A stretch of DNA of 18,498 nt from Rhodobacteraceae bacterium UBA6236 (GCA_002440945.1 DJWG01000056.1:1-18498), one strand, 5' to 3'; shown: positions 6,527 through 14,473, counted from the stretch's first letter. Translations and numbers: made by a program. Notes: generated from the letters alone by a model not told the origin.

Positions 6527-6813
6527 GCTACGGGATGGCGGCCGCGCTTCAGAAGGCGGTCTATGGCCGGCTGGTGGCGGATCAGGCGCTTGCGGCGTTG
6601 GTCGGGACGGCGATCCATGACGCGGTGCCGCCGGGGAAGCTGGCGGGCACCTATGTGAGCCTTGGGCCCGAAGATGTGCGCGATGCCTCGGACAAGACGG
6701 GGAACGGGGCCTGGCACGACTTTGTGGTCAGCGTGGTGACGGATGAGCCGGGGTTCATGACGGCGAAGGCGGCGGCGGCGGCGGTTTCTGACGCAATGGC
6801 GGGGCAACCCTGA
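6523..6813 (+). CDS. orfg8: GTA tail terminator gp8 (DUF3168), prematurely ended by a frameshift
   Basis: The frame encodes 96 aa starting MSYGMAAALQKAVYGRL and containing ALVGTAIHDAVPPGKL and GTYVSLGPEDVRDASDK, the standard start of DUF3168 tail terminators, which cap the tail tube and bind the stopper. The frame stops at TGA 6811-6813 just after DAMAGQP. Bases 6804-6926, read in the -1 frame, continue the family exactly with ATLTLERGVLVGLWFQRAQ and MRRIDLYFRARVAD, then TAG at 6927-6929. Joining the two gives 135 aa, which I recall as the usual size for this family. The break is at GGGG (6801-6804), where one missing G explains it. It is either a sequencing error, a real loss mutation, or slippage; start overlap with g7 (ATGA) is normal. 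Confidence 0.85.
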   Translation: MSYGMAAALQKAVYGRLVADQALAALVGTAIHDAVPPGKLAGTYVSLGPEDVRDASDKTGNGAWHDFVVSVVTDEPGFMTAKAAAAAVSDAMAGQP

Positions 6814-6929
6814 CGCTGGAGCGCGGGGTGCTGGTCGGACTTTGGTTCCAGCGGGCGCAGGCGCGGCGGGTCCAGACTGGAACGATGCGGCGGATCGACC
6901 TGTATTTCCGCGCGCGGGTTGCGGATTAG
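6804..6929 (+). pseudogene. Out-of-frame C-terminal remainder of gp8
   Basis: Read in the -1 frame relative to the annotated g8 start, this segment gives about 41 residues with the conserved DUF3168 C-terminus (LTLERGVLVGLWFQRAQARR, then IDLYFRARV) and stops at TAG 6927-6929. It has no start codon or ribosome binding site of its own. It is listed separately so that the reader can reconstruct the full-length protein spanning 6523-6929. Confidence 0.85.
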
Positions 6930-6960
6930 GATTGCACAAATCGAACATTCCGGCGGACGT

Positions 6961-6991
6961 TTGAGAGCGTTTTTCCGGGTTTACCTTAAAT
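6961..6991 (+). promoter_or_regulatory. Weak candidate internal promoter upstream of the major tail gene
   Basis: The 73-bp gap between g8 and g9 (6930-7002) is unusually AT-rich for this window. TTGAGA (6961-6966) and TTAAAT (6986-6991) lie 19 bp apart, with the g9 ribosome binding site just behind. Spacing is longer than ideal. It could supply extra transcription of the highly needed major tail protein, or simply be an unstructured ribosome-loading region. Confidence 0.3.
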
Positions 6992-7002
6992 AATCGGAGA
7001 AA

Positions 7003-7419
7003 ATGATGGTCGCTCAGAATGGCAAGGATCTTCTGCTCAAGCTCGACCTTACGGGGGCTGGCTCTTACACGACGGTGGCGGGGCTTCGGTCGACCCGGAT
7101 CAGTTTCAACGCCGAAACCGTCGATGTGACCAACCTTGAGAGCCAGGGCGGCTGGCGGGAACTGCTGGGCGGGGCGGGGGTGCGTTCAGCCTCGGTTTCG
7201 GGGGCGGGGGTCTTCGTGGATGCGGGCACGGATGAGCGCGCGCGACAGATGTTCTTCGAGGGCTCGGTCGGCACCTTCCAGGTGGTGATCCCGGATTTTG
7301 GCATCGTCGAGGGGCCGTTCCAGATCACCGCAATCGAATATTCGGGTGCCTACAATGGCGAGGCGACCTATGACCTGACGCTGGCGTCGGCGGGCGCGCT
7401 GACCTTCACGGCGATCTGA
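7003..7419 (+). CDS. orfg9: GTA major tail (tube) protein, gp9
   Basis: This 138-aa protein belongs to the TP901-1-type major tail protein group, whose hexameric rings stack to form the tail tube. Typical features are the opening AQNGKDLLLKL, the strand VAGLRSTRISFNAETVDVTN with the loop ESQGGWRELL, the central helix ERARQMFFEG, and the final strands GPFQITAIEYSGAYNGEATY and DLTLASAGALTF. The start is ATG 7003 or the adjacent ATG 7006, preceded by CGGAGAAA. It follows a 73-bp AT-rich gap, one of the few large gaps in the operon, in keeping with a need for higher expression of this multicopy subunit. Confidence 0.93.
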   Translation: MMVAQNGKDLLLKLDLTGAGSYTTVAGLRSTRISFNAETVDVTNLESQGGWRELLGGAGVRSASVSGAGVFVDAGTDERARQMFFEGSVGTFQVVIPDFGIVEGPFQITAIEYSGAYNGEATYDLTLASAGALTFTAI

Positions 7420-7421
7420 GC

Positions 7422-7733
7422 ATGAACCCCTTTGCCGGTGAGGTGGCCGTCTGGCTGGACGGCAAGCGCCATGTGGCGCGGCTGACCCTGGGGGCGCTGG
7501 CCGAACTGGAGGCGGGGCTGGCGGAAGGCGGGCTTCTGGATCTGGTCGGGCGGTTCGAGGCGGGGCGGTTTTCGACTCGCGACGTGATGATGCTGCTGGT
7601 CGCGGGCCTTCGGGGCGGCGGCTGGCGGGGGCGGGCCGAGGATCTGATGACGGTCGAGGTCGGCGGCGGACCGGTCGAGGCGGCACGGGTTTCCGCGCAG
7701 CTTCTGGCGCGGGCCTTCACGGTGCCCCAATAG
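7422..7733 (+). CDS. orfg10: GTA gp10 tail assembly chaperone-type protein
   Basis: This 103-aa protein matches the GTA-gp10 family (a Phage_TAC-type family often named from this GTA gene). Family-like segments are the opening NPFAGEVAVWLDGK, RLTLGALAELEAGL, the segment LLDLVGRFEAGRFSTRDVMM, then LLVAGLRGGG and the C-terminal EAARVSAQLLARAF. By position between the major tail and tape measure genes it corresponds to the lambda gpG slot: a chaperone coating the tape measure during tail assembly. It starts two bases after the g9 stop and ends two bases before g10.1. Function is inferred from position and family, not from catalytic motifs. Confidence 0.87.
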   Translation: MNPFAGEVAVWLDGKRHVARLTLGALAELEAGLAEGGLLDLVGRFEAGRFSTRDVMMLLVAGLRGGGWRGRAEDLMTVEVGGGPVEAARVSAQLLARAFTVPQ

Positions 7734-7735
7734 CG

Positions 7736-7954
7736 ATGGCCGGGCTGGATTGGCCGGGGTTGATGCGGGTCGCGCTGATGCGGCCGACGCTTGGGGGGCT
7801 GGGGCTGCGGCCCGAGGAATTCTGGCGGCTTACGCCGGCGGAACTGGCCTTGATGCTGGCGGAGCCGCAAGCCGCCCGGCCCCTGGATCGTGCCGGGCTG
7901 GATCGGCTTTTGCGGGCATTTCCTGATCGGAAGGATGAGACGGATGCAGGTTGA
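7736..7954 (+). CDS. Small GTA tail assembly chaperone (rcc01693-type), gp10.1
   Basis: This 72-aa protein starts two bases after the g10 stop (TAG CG ATG) and overlaps the tape measure start. It contains LRPEEFWRLTPAELALML, the hallmark of a short phage protein group found between gp10-like and tape measure genes and known in RcGTA as rcc01693. It occupies the lambda gpT slot. In lambda the second chaperone is made by ribosomal frameshift; here it has its own ATG, although no strong Shine-Dalgarno sequence is visible, so translation is probably coupled to g10. The C-terminus is charged (RKDETD). Confidence 0.85.
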   Translation: MAGLDWPGLMRVALMRPTLGGLGLRPEEFWRLTPAELALMLAEPQAARPLDRAGLDRLLRAFPDRKDETDAG

Positions 7955-8603
7955 TGGTCTGGACACGCTGGCCGATCAGGCCGCGGCGCTGGAACAGTCG
8001 CTGGGCGGCGCGGCGCTGGTCGCGGTGAGCTTTGACGCCGAACTGGGGCGGATGCGCGACAGCATGGCCTTTACCGGCAAGGAGGTGAACACGCTGTCGA
8101 ACGGGATGGGTCGCGGATTGCGACGCGCTTTCGACGGATTGGTCTTTGACGGGATGAAGCTGTCGGATGCGCTGAAGTCGGTCGCGCAGACCATGTCGGA
8201 CACGGTCTATTCGGTGGCGATGAAGCCGGTCCAGCAGGCCGTCGGCGGCGCGCTGGCCAAGGGTGTGACGGGGCTTCTGGGCGGGCTTTTCCCGTTCGAG
8301 AAGGGCGGCGCCTTTACCCAGGGCCGGGTGATGCCCTTTGCGAAAGGCGGTGTCGTGGCGAGCCCCACCACCTTTCCGATGCGCGGGGCGACCGGGCTGA
8401 TGGGCGAGGCGGGGCCCGAGGCGATCATGCCGCTGGCCCGCGGGGCCGACGGGCGGCTTGGCGTGCAGGCGGCGGGCGGCGGGCGTCCGGTGACGATCGT
8501 CATGAACGTGACCACGCCCGATGTGCAGGGCTTTGCCCGCAGCCAGAGCCAGATCGCGGCGCAGATGTCGCGCGCGCTGGCGCGCGGCGATCGGAACAGG
8601 TGA
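7944..8603 (+). CDS. orfg11: GTA tail tape measure protein, gp11
   Basis: This 219-aa protein has the layout of a very short tape measure: a helical N-terminus (DTLADQAAALEQSL, residues 6-20), amphipathic helices to about 95, a hydrophobic Gly/Ala-rich segment (about 96-116, VQQAVGGALAKGVTGLL), and the conserved tape-measure tail with FEKGGAF, FAKGGVV and GEAGPEAIMPL (154-164). Such proteins set tail length and may enter the recipient membrane; the small size fits the short RcGTA tail. ATG 7944 is chosen, with GGAAGG nine bases upstream. ATG 7935 would add three residues. The earlier in-frame ATG at 7890 would overlap most of the end of g10.1. Confidence 0.9.
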   Translation: MQVDGLDTLADQAAALEQSLGGAALVAVSFDAELGRMRDSMAFTGKEVNTLSNGMGRGLRRAFDGLVFDGMKLSDALKSVAQTMSDTVYSVAMKPVQQAVGGALAKGVTGLLGGLFPFEKGGAFTQGRVMPFAKGGVVASPTTFPMRGATGLMGEAGPEAIMPLARGADGRLGVQAAGGGRPVTIVMNVTTPDVQGFARSQSQIAAQMSRALARGDRNR

Positions 8604-8610
8604 GGTAGAG

Positions 8611-9243
8611 ATGGCTTTTCACGAGGTACGCTTTCCGACGGCGCTGAGCTTCGGCTCGGTCGGGGGGCCAGAGCGGCGGACGGAGATCGTCGCGCTGACG
8701 AACGGGTTCGAGGAGCGGAACACCCCTTGGGCGCAGTCGCGCCGCCGCTATGACGCGGGGCTGGGCATGCGGTCGCTGGATGATCTGGCGGAGCTGATCG
8801 CGTTTTTCGAGGCGCGTCAGGGGCAGCTGCACGAGTTTCGCTGGAAAGACTGGTCGGATTTCAAGTCCTGCCTGCCGTCGCAGTCCGTGGGGTTTGATGA
8901 CCAGATTCTGGGAACGGGCGATGGCACGGTGCGGCAGTTCCGCCTGAAGAAGCGCTATGCTTCGGGCGGGGTGTCGGTGGAGCGGATGATCGCGAAGCCG
9001 GTATCCGGGACGGTGCGGGTTGGTCTGGGCGGGGTCGAGGTGGCGGCGGGGGTGGATTACCTGCTGGATGCCGGGACCGGGCTGGTCACCTTCACCGTTG
9101 CGCCTGCGGTTGGAATGGCCGTGACGGCGGGATTCGAGTTCGACGTGCCGGTGCGCTTTGACACCGATGCGATCCGCGTGTCGGTCGCGACCTTCGAGGC
9201 GGGAGAAATCCCGCAGGTGCCGGTGATCGAGGTGCGGATCTGA
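8611..9243 (+). CDS. orfg12: GTA distal tail protein, gp12 (DUF2460)
   Basis: This 210-aa protein belongs to the DUF2460/TIGR02217 group, the distal tail ring at the tube-baseplate junction. Signature sequences are the opening FHEVRFPTALSFGSVGGPER, then RRYDAGLGMRSLDDLAELIA, FFEARQGQLHEFRWKDW and GTGDGTVRQFRLKKRY, with DVPVRFDTDAIRVS near the C-terminus. The ATG at 8611 is preceded by GAGGTAGAG, eight bases after the g11 stop. The open frame reaches back to 8521 inside g11 but lacks family sequence there. Its stop overlaps the ATG of g13 by one base. Confidence 0.93.
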   Translation: MAFHEVRFPTALSFGSVGGPERRTEIVALTNGFEERNTPWAQSRRRYDAGLGMRSLDDLAELIAFFEARQGQLHEFRWKDWSDFKSCLPSQSVGFDDQILGTGDGTVRQFRLKKRYASGGVSVERMIAKPVSGTVRVGLGGVEVAAGVDYLLDAGTGLVTFTVAPAVGMAVTAGFEFDVPVRFDTDAIRVSVATFEAGEIPQVPVIEVRI

Positions 9244-10130
9244 TGGGCTATTCGCAGGCGTTCCAGGCGCATCTGGACGGTCGTGCCACCGCCATCGCCC
9301 GCGCCTATGCGGTGTGGCGGAAGGATGGCGTGACCTTGGGCTTTACCGATCACGACCGGGATCTGAGCTTCGAGGGCATCCTTTTTCGCGCCGACAGCGG
9401 CATCACGGCCAAGGCGCTGGTGCAGGCGACGGGGCTTTCTGTCGACAATACCGAAGCTTTCGGCGCGTTGAGCCATGAGGCGATCCGCGAGGAGGATATC
9501 CTTGCAGGGCGCTATGACGGGGCGGAGGTCACCGGCTGGCTGGTCAACTGGCAGGATGTCGGCCTGCGAGAGGTGAGCTTCCGTGGAAGTTTCGGGGAGA
9601 TCACGCGTGGAAACGGGGCCTTTACGGCAGAGCTTCGGGGCATGTCCGAGGCGTTGAACCGGCCGCAAGGGCGCATCTACCACGCCCGCTGTTCGGCGGT
9701 TCTGGGAGATGCGTCCTGCGGCATCGATCCGGGCCTGCCGGCCCATGGCGCCGAGGTCGCGGTGCTGGCGCAGGAGGAGGGAGTGACCTTCAGCCTCGTC
9801 AATCCCGGTGGTTTTGGCGACCGCTGGTTCGAGAAGGGACGGTTTCGGGTGCTGACCGGGCCTGCGGCGGGGCTTTTGGGTGTGGTCAAGGTGGACCGGG
9901 CGCAGGGGGCTTTCCGCGCGGTCGAGCTGTGGCAGTCGCTGGGCATCGCGCCCTTGCCGGGTGATCTGGTGCGGCTGGCTGCGGGCTGTGACAAGCGGGT
10001 CGAAACCTGCCGGGCGAAGTTCGGGAACCTCATGAATTTTCGCGGTTTTCCCGATATTCCCGGCGACGACTGGAGCATGTCTTATCCCGGTGGGACGGAA
10101 CCGATGGATGGCGGGAGCCGGCGGTCATGA
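9243..10130 (+). CDS. orfg13: GTA baseplate hub protein, gp13 (DUF2163)
   Basis: This 295-aa protein of the DUF2163/TIGR02218 group is the hub at the centre of the GTA baseplate, between the distal tail ring and the megatron. Typical segments are VTLGFTDHDRDLSF (30-43), FRADSGITAKALV, then VDNTEAFGALS, IREEDILAGRYDGAEV and LRGMSEALNRPQGRIY. Four cysteines, C150 and C159 (ARCSAVLGDASCG) plus C249 and C256 (GCDKRVETC), match the arrangement of the C-terminal Fe-S site of lambda gpL-like tail tip proteins. A bound iron-sulfur cluster is therefore likely but inferred. The gene starts at the g12 stop and overlaps g14 by four bases. Confidence 0.93.
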   Translation: MGYSQAFQAHLDGRATAIARAYAVWRKDGVTLGFTDHDRDLSFEGILFRADSGITAKALVQATGLSVDNTEAFGALSHEAIREEDILAGRYDGAEVTGWLVNWQDVGLREVSFRGSFGEITRGNGAFTAELRGMSEALNRPQGRIYHARCSAVLGDASCGIDPGLPAHGAEVAVLAQEEGVTFSLVNPGGFGDRWFEKGRFRVLTGPAAGLLGVVKVDRAQGAFRAVELWQSLGIAPLPGDLVRLAAGCDKRVETCRAKFGNLMNFRGFPDIPGDDWSMSYPGGTEPMDGGSRRS

Positions 10131-10555
10131 GCGAGGGGGACGGAATCGTTGCCATCGCGCGGGGTTGGATCGGCACGCCCTATGTCCATCAGGCCGCGAC
10201 TCGGGGCGCGGGCACCGATTGTCTGGGCCTGATCCGCGGCATCTGGCGAGAACGTCATGGCGCAGAGCCCGAAGCGGTTCCGGCCTATACCTCCGACTGG
10301 TCCGAACCACAGGGCGAGGAGCGCCTGTGGGAGGCCGCGCTTCGGCACCTGCGGCCCGTCGATGGGCCGATCCGGCCCGGTCAGGTGTTGCTGTTCCGCA
10401 TGCGGGCGGGGGCGGTCGCCAAGCATCTGGGGATCGCGGCCAGCTCTGACGCAGGCCCGAGCTTCATCCATGCCTATTCCGGCCATGGGGTCATCGAAAG
10501 CCCCCTGTCCGACCCCTGGCAAAGGCGTGTCGTCGCGCGCTTTGCCTTTCCCTGA
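10127..10555 (+). CDS. orfg14: GTA cell-wall peptidase, NlpC/P60 family, gp14
   Basis: This 142-aa protein belongs to the NlpC/P60 papain-like fold, in GTAs a baseplate-associated peptidase expected to cut peptide cross-links of recipient peptidoglycan during DNA delivery. The nucleophile is Cys32 in GAGTDCLGLIRG, preceded by the helix start TPYVHQAATRG. The base is His100 in VAKHLGIA, and His115 in FIHAYSGHGV is the likely third polar residue. All three positions are intact. Length is that of a single catalytic domain with no signal peptide or binding domain, as expected for a particle-borne enzyme. The start overlaps g13 (ATGA, 10127-10130). Confidence 0.94.
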   Translation: MSEGDGIVAIARGWIGTPYVHQAATRGAGTDCLGLIRGIWRERHGAEPEAVPAYTSDWSEPQGEERLWEAALRHLRPVDGPIRPGQVLLFRMRAGAVAKHLGIAASSDAGPSFIHAYSGHGVIESPLSDPWQRRVVARFAFP

Positions 10556-10579
10556 GACTTTCCGAAGGAGTGCCGTTCA

Positions 10580-13500
10580 ATGGCGACGATTTTGCTGGCG
10601 GCCGCGGGGGCGGCGGCGGGAGCCGGGTTCGGCGGAACCGTTCTGGGGCTGTCTGGCGCCGTGATCGGCCGCGCCGTGGGGGCGACCCTGGGCCGGGTCA
10701 TCGACCAGCGGTTGATGGGTGGCGGTTCGCGTGTGATCGAGACGGGCAAGGTGGATCGGCTGCGGCTGTCGGGCGCATCGGAAGGCGCGCCGGTGGGCAT
10801 CGTCTGGGGGCGGATGCGGGTCGCAGGTCAGGTGATCTGGGCCACGCACTTCCGTCAGACTGTGGCGACCAGTGGCGGCGGCAAAGGGATGCCGAAGCCG
10901 AAGACTCGCAGCTATTCCTATTCGGTCAGCCTGGCGATCGCGCTTTGCGAGGGCCGTATCAGCCGCATCGGCCGTGTCTGGGCGGATGGCGTCGAGATCG
11001 CGGCCTCAAGCCTGAACATGCGGGTCTACGACGGTTCGGATGACCAGCTGCCCGACCCGAAGATGGAAGCGGTCGAAGGCGCGGGCCGGGTGCCTGCCTA
11101 TCGCGGCATCGCCTATGTGGTGCTGGAGGATCTGGACCTGACCCCCTTCGGAAACCGGGTTCCGCAGTTCAGCTTCGAGGTGATGCGGCGCGCGCAGGGG
11201 GCGGCGGTGGCCCAGATTCCCGAGATCGGTCGCGATCTGCGGGGCGTGGCGCTGATCCCCGGTACGGGGGAATATGCGCTGGCGACGACGCCGGTTCATG
11301 CCGACCGTGGCCTTGGCGCGCGCCGGTCGATCAACGTCAACACGCCCGCAGGTGGAACCGACCTAAGCGTCGCGTTGGCGGCGCTGCGCGAGGAGCTTCC
11401 GGCCTGCATGTCGGTGTCGCTGGTGGTGTCGTGGTTCGGCGGCGATCTGCGCGCGGGCCAGTGCCGGGTTGAACCGAAGGTGGAGGACCGCGAGACGGTC
11501 GCCAGCCTGCCTTGGCGGGCGGGCGGGATCGGGCGGGCTGAGGCGGCCGAAGTGCCGCGGGTCGATGGCCGGTCGATCTATGGCGGGACACCGTCCGATG
11601 CCTCGGTGATCGAGGCGATCCGGGCGCTGCGTGAGAGTGGACAGGAGGCGGTCTTTTATCCCTTCCTGCTGATGGATCAGCTGGCCGGAAACGGAAAGGC
11701 AGACCCCTGGACCGGTGCGCCGGACCAGCCGCCCTTGCCCTGGCGGGGACGGATCACGACGGCGGTTGCACCGGGCCGCCCGGGGACCACCGACCGGATG
11801 GCGGCTGCCGCTGCCGAGGTGGGGGCGTTCTTTGGAACGGCGGCCCGGAGCGACTTTCAGGTCAGCGGCGGCACTGTCAGCTATACCGGGCCGCAGGAAT
11901 GGTCCTACAGGCGTTTCATCCTGCATTACGCGCATCTTTGCGCGGCTGCGGGAGGCATTGGCGCTTTCTGCATCGGATCAGAGCTTCGGAGCCTGACGCA
12001 AATCCGCGGCGCGAACGACAGCTTCCCGGCGGTGGCGCAGCTGAAGGCGCTGGCGGCGGATGTGCGCGCGATCCTTGGGGCCGGGGTTCGGATCGGCTAT
12101 GCCGCCGACTGGTCGGAATACCGGGGCTATGACGTGGGCGGCGGCGATTTCCACTTTCACCTCGATCCGCTGTGGGCCGATCCGAACATCGACTTCGTCG
12201 GTATCGACAATTACATGCCGCTCTCGGATTGGCGTGAAGGTGACGCGCATCTGGACGGTGCGGGCGGCCAGTCGATCTATGACCTCGATTACCTGCAGTC
12301 GAATATCGAGGGTGGCGAGGGGTTCGACTGGTATTACGCCAGTGCCGCGGACCGTGCGGCGCAGATACGGACTCCGATCACGGACGGCGCCTTCGGCGAG
12401 CCGTGGATCTGGCGGATCAAGGATGTCCGGTCCTGGTGGTCGAACCCGCACCGGAGCCGCGTGAACGGCGTGCAGCAGGCGCCGACGCCCTGGGTGCCAC
12501 GGTCGAAGCCGATCTGGTTTACCGAGTTCGGCTGCGCGGCCATCGACAAGGGCACCAATGAGCCCAACAAGTTCCTTGATCCGAAGTCGTCTGAATCGGC
12601 CTTGCCCTATGGGTCGGACGGGCGGCGGGATGACCTGATCCAGATGCAATACCTGCGGGCTTTCCTGGGCTATTGGTCCGGCGCCGGCAAGAACCCGGTA
12701 TCGCCGGTCTATGGGGGGGCGATGGTCGATCTGGGCCGCGCTCATGCCTGGGCCTGGGACGCGCGGCCCTATCCTTGGTTTCCGGGGAATGCGGCGCTGT
12801 GGTCGGACGGGGGCAACTATGCCCGCGGGCATTGGCTGAACGGACGGGTGACGGCGCAGCCGCTTGGCTCGGTCGTGGCCGAGATCTGCGCGCGGGCGGG
12901 ATTGGCGGATACCGACGTCTCGGGCCTTTATGGCATGGTGCGTGGCTATTCGGTGGCGGATGTCGGGCCGGCCCGGGCGGCGCTGCAACCCCTGATGCTG
13001 GCCTATGGCTTCGAGGCGAGCGAACGGCAGGGGCGGATCGTGTTTCGGATGCGGGATGCACGGCCGATGCATGACCTTGGCCCGGACGACCTGGCCGAGA
13101 CCGAGAAGGGCCAAGGCGGACCCGAGGCCCAGCGCGCCGCCGAGGCCGAAATGGCAGGACGGGTGCGGCTGACATACGTCGAGGCGGAGGGCGACTACGA
13201 AGGCCGCGCGGTCGAGGCGATCTTTCCCGACGAAGAGACGCACGGCGTTTCGCAGTCCGAAATGCCCTTGGCCCTGACCCGCAGCGAAGGCCAGCGGATC
13301 GTCGAGCGGTGGTTGAGCGAGGCCCGCGTGGCGCGGGATGCGATCACGCTTTCGGTGCCGCCGTCGAAGGGCCATGTCGATGCGGGCGAAGTGATCCGCT
13401 TCAAGGGCGCGAGCTACCGCGTCGACAGGATCGAACGCGCCGGAGCGATCACGCTGGAGGCGGTGCGGGTCGAGCGGGGGATCTACCGCACGCCCGAGGA

Positions 13501-14473
13501 AAGCGACGACGTGGTGGCGCCGCGTGCCTTCCTGGCGCCGGTTCCGGTGTTTCCGCTGTTTCTGGACCTGCCGCTGCTGTCGGGGGACGAGGTGCCGCAG
13601 GCGCCGCATCTGGCCGTCGCCGCGGAGCCCTGGCCCGGTGGAGCGAGCCTTTGGTCCTCGGACCAGGATGCGGATTATGCCTTCAACACCGAGATCCTGC
13701 GACCTTCGATCATCGGCACGACCCTGACGCCGCTTCCTGCGGCGCGAGCGGGGGTCCTGGATCGCGGCCAGCCATTGAGGGTGCGGATCGGGGCCGGGGC
13801 GCTGAGCAGCGTTTCCCCAGACCAGATGCTCGTGGGTGGCAACCTGCTGGCCATAGGCGACGGCAGCACGGGCAATTGGGAGGTGATGCAGTTCGCCACC
13901 GCCACGCTGGTCGCGCCGGGAATCTACGATCTTGGCCTGCGGCTTCGGGGACAGGCGGGAACCGATGCCGCCATGCCGGCGGTCTGGCCCGCGGGAAGCC
14001 ATGTCGTGCGGCTGGATGGCGGGCCCGTCCAGATCGGGATGCCCTCGAACCAGCGCGGTTTGGTGCGGCATTACCGGATCGGACCGGCAGGGCGAAGCTA
14101 TGACGATCCGTCCTATTTGCACCGGCAGGTCGGGTTCGTCGGGCTGGGCTTGCAGCCTTTGTCACCGTGTCATCTTCGGTGCCGCCGGCAAGGGGCCGAT
14201 CTTGCCTTGCGCTGGATCCGCCGAACCCGCATCGGCGGCGACAACTGGGATGGTTTCGACGTGCCGCTGGGCGAGGCGTCTGAAGCCTATGTCCTCAGGA
14301 TCATGCAAGGCACCGAGGTCCGGCGCGAGGTCATCGTTTCTGTGGCGCACTGGACCTATTCCGCGACCGACCGGGCTGCCGATGGCGTGGCCGCGCCCTT
14401 TGAACTCCATGTCGCCCAGGTGTCCGAAAGCTTCGGACCGGGCCCCTTCGCAAGGATGACGATCCATGAGTGA
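10580..14473 (+). CDS. orfg15: GTA megatron / tail tip protein with TIM-barrel domain, gp15
   Basis: This 1297-aa protein is the largest GTA protein, forming the end of the tail. Residues 2-45 are a hydrophobic Ala/Gly-rich stretch. Residues about 50-330 carry conserved GTA sequence such as GKVDRLRLSGASEGAPVGIV and RSYSYSVSLAIALCEGRI. Residues about 440-740 form the GTA TIM-barrel domain, with GSELRS (Glu468), YAADWSEYRG, DFVGIDNYMPLSDWR, PIWFTEFGCAAIDKGTNEPN (Glu649) and HAWAWDARPYPWFP. Glu468 and Glu649 lie where a retaining glycosidase would keep its acid/base and nucleophile. A J-like tail tip region follows from about 755. AAGGAG precedes the ATG at good spacing. The gene ends with an 8-base overlap into the DUF2793 gene. 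Confidence 0.95.
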   Translation: MATILLAAAGAAAGAGFGGTVLGLSGAVIGRAVGATLGRVIDQRLMGGGSRVIETGKVDRLRLSGASEGAPVGIVWGRMRVAGQVIWATHFRQTVATSGGGKGMPKPKTRSYSYSVSLAIALCEGRISRIGRVWADGVEIAASSLNMRVYDGSDDQLPDPKMEAVEGAGRVPAYRGIAYVVLEDLDLTPFGNRVPQFSFEVMRRAQGAAVAQIPEIGRDLRGVALIPGTGEYALATTPVHADRGLGARRSINVNTPAGGTDLSVALAALREELPACMSVSLVVSWFGGDLRAGQCRVEPKVEDRETVASLPWRAGGIGRAEAAEVPRVDGRSIYGGTPSDASVIEAIRALRESGQEAVFYPFLLMDQLAGNGKADPWTGAPDQPPLPWRGRITTAVAPGRPGTTDRMAAAAAEVGAFFGTAARSDFQVSGGTVSYTGPQEWSYRRFILHYAHLCAAAGGIGAFCIGSELRSLTQIRGANDSFPAVAQLKALAADVRAILGAGVRIGYAADWSEYRGYDVGGGDFHFHLDPLWADPNIDFVGIDNYMPLSDWREGDAHLDGAGGQSIYDLDYLQSNIEGGEGFDWYYASAADRAAQIRTPITDGAFGEPWIWRIKDVRSWWSNPHRSRVNGVQQAPTPWVPRSKPIWFTEFGCAAIDKGTNEPNKFLDPKSSESALPYGSDGRRDDLIQMQYLRAFLGYWSGAGKNPVSPVYGGAMVDLGRAHAWAWDARPYPWFPGNAALWSDGGNYARGHWLNGRVTAQPLGSVVAEICARAGLADTDVSGLYGMVRGYSVADVGPARAALQPLMLAYGFEASERQGRIVFRMRDARPMHDLGPDDLAETEKGQGGPEAQRAAEAEMAGRVRLTYVEAEGDYEGRAVEAIFPDEETHGVSQSEMPLALTRSEGQRIVERWLSEARVARDAITLSVPPSKGHVDAGEVIRFKGASYRVDRIERAGAITLEAVRVERGIYRTPEESDDVVAPRAFLAPVPVFPLFLDLPLLSGDEVPQAPHLAVAAEPWPGGASLWSSDQDADYAFNTEILRPSIIGTTLTPLPAARAGVLDRGQPLRVRIGAGALSSVSPDQMLVGGNLLAIGDGSTGNWEVMQFATATLVAPGIYDLGLRLRGQAGTDAAMPAVWPAGSHVVRLDGGPVQIGMPSNQRGLVRHYRIGPAGRSYDDPSYLHRQVGFVGLGLQPLSPCHLRCRRQGADLALRWIRRTRIGGDNWDGFDVPLGEASEAYVLRIMQGTEVRREVIVSVAHWTYSATDRAADGVAAPFELHVAQVSESFGPGPFARMTIHE

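Noticed and set aside
11978..14122. A 714-residue minus-strand open frame opposite the megatron gene
   Set aside because: It is a compositional shadow of g15, with no start-site signal and no recognisable domain, and low-complexity Arg/Pro/His content.
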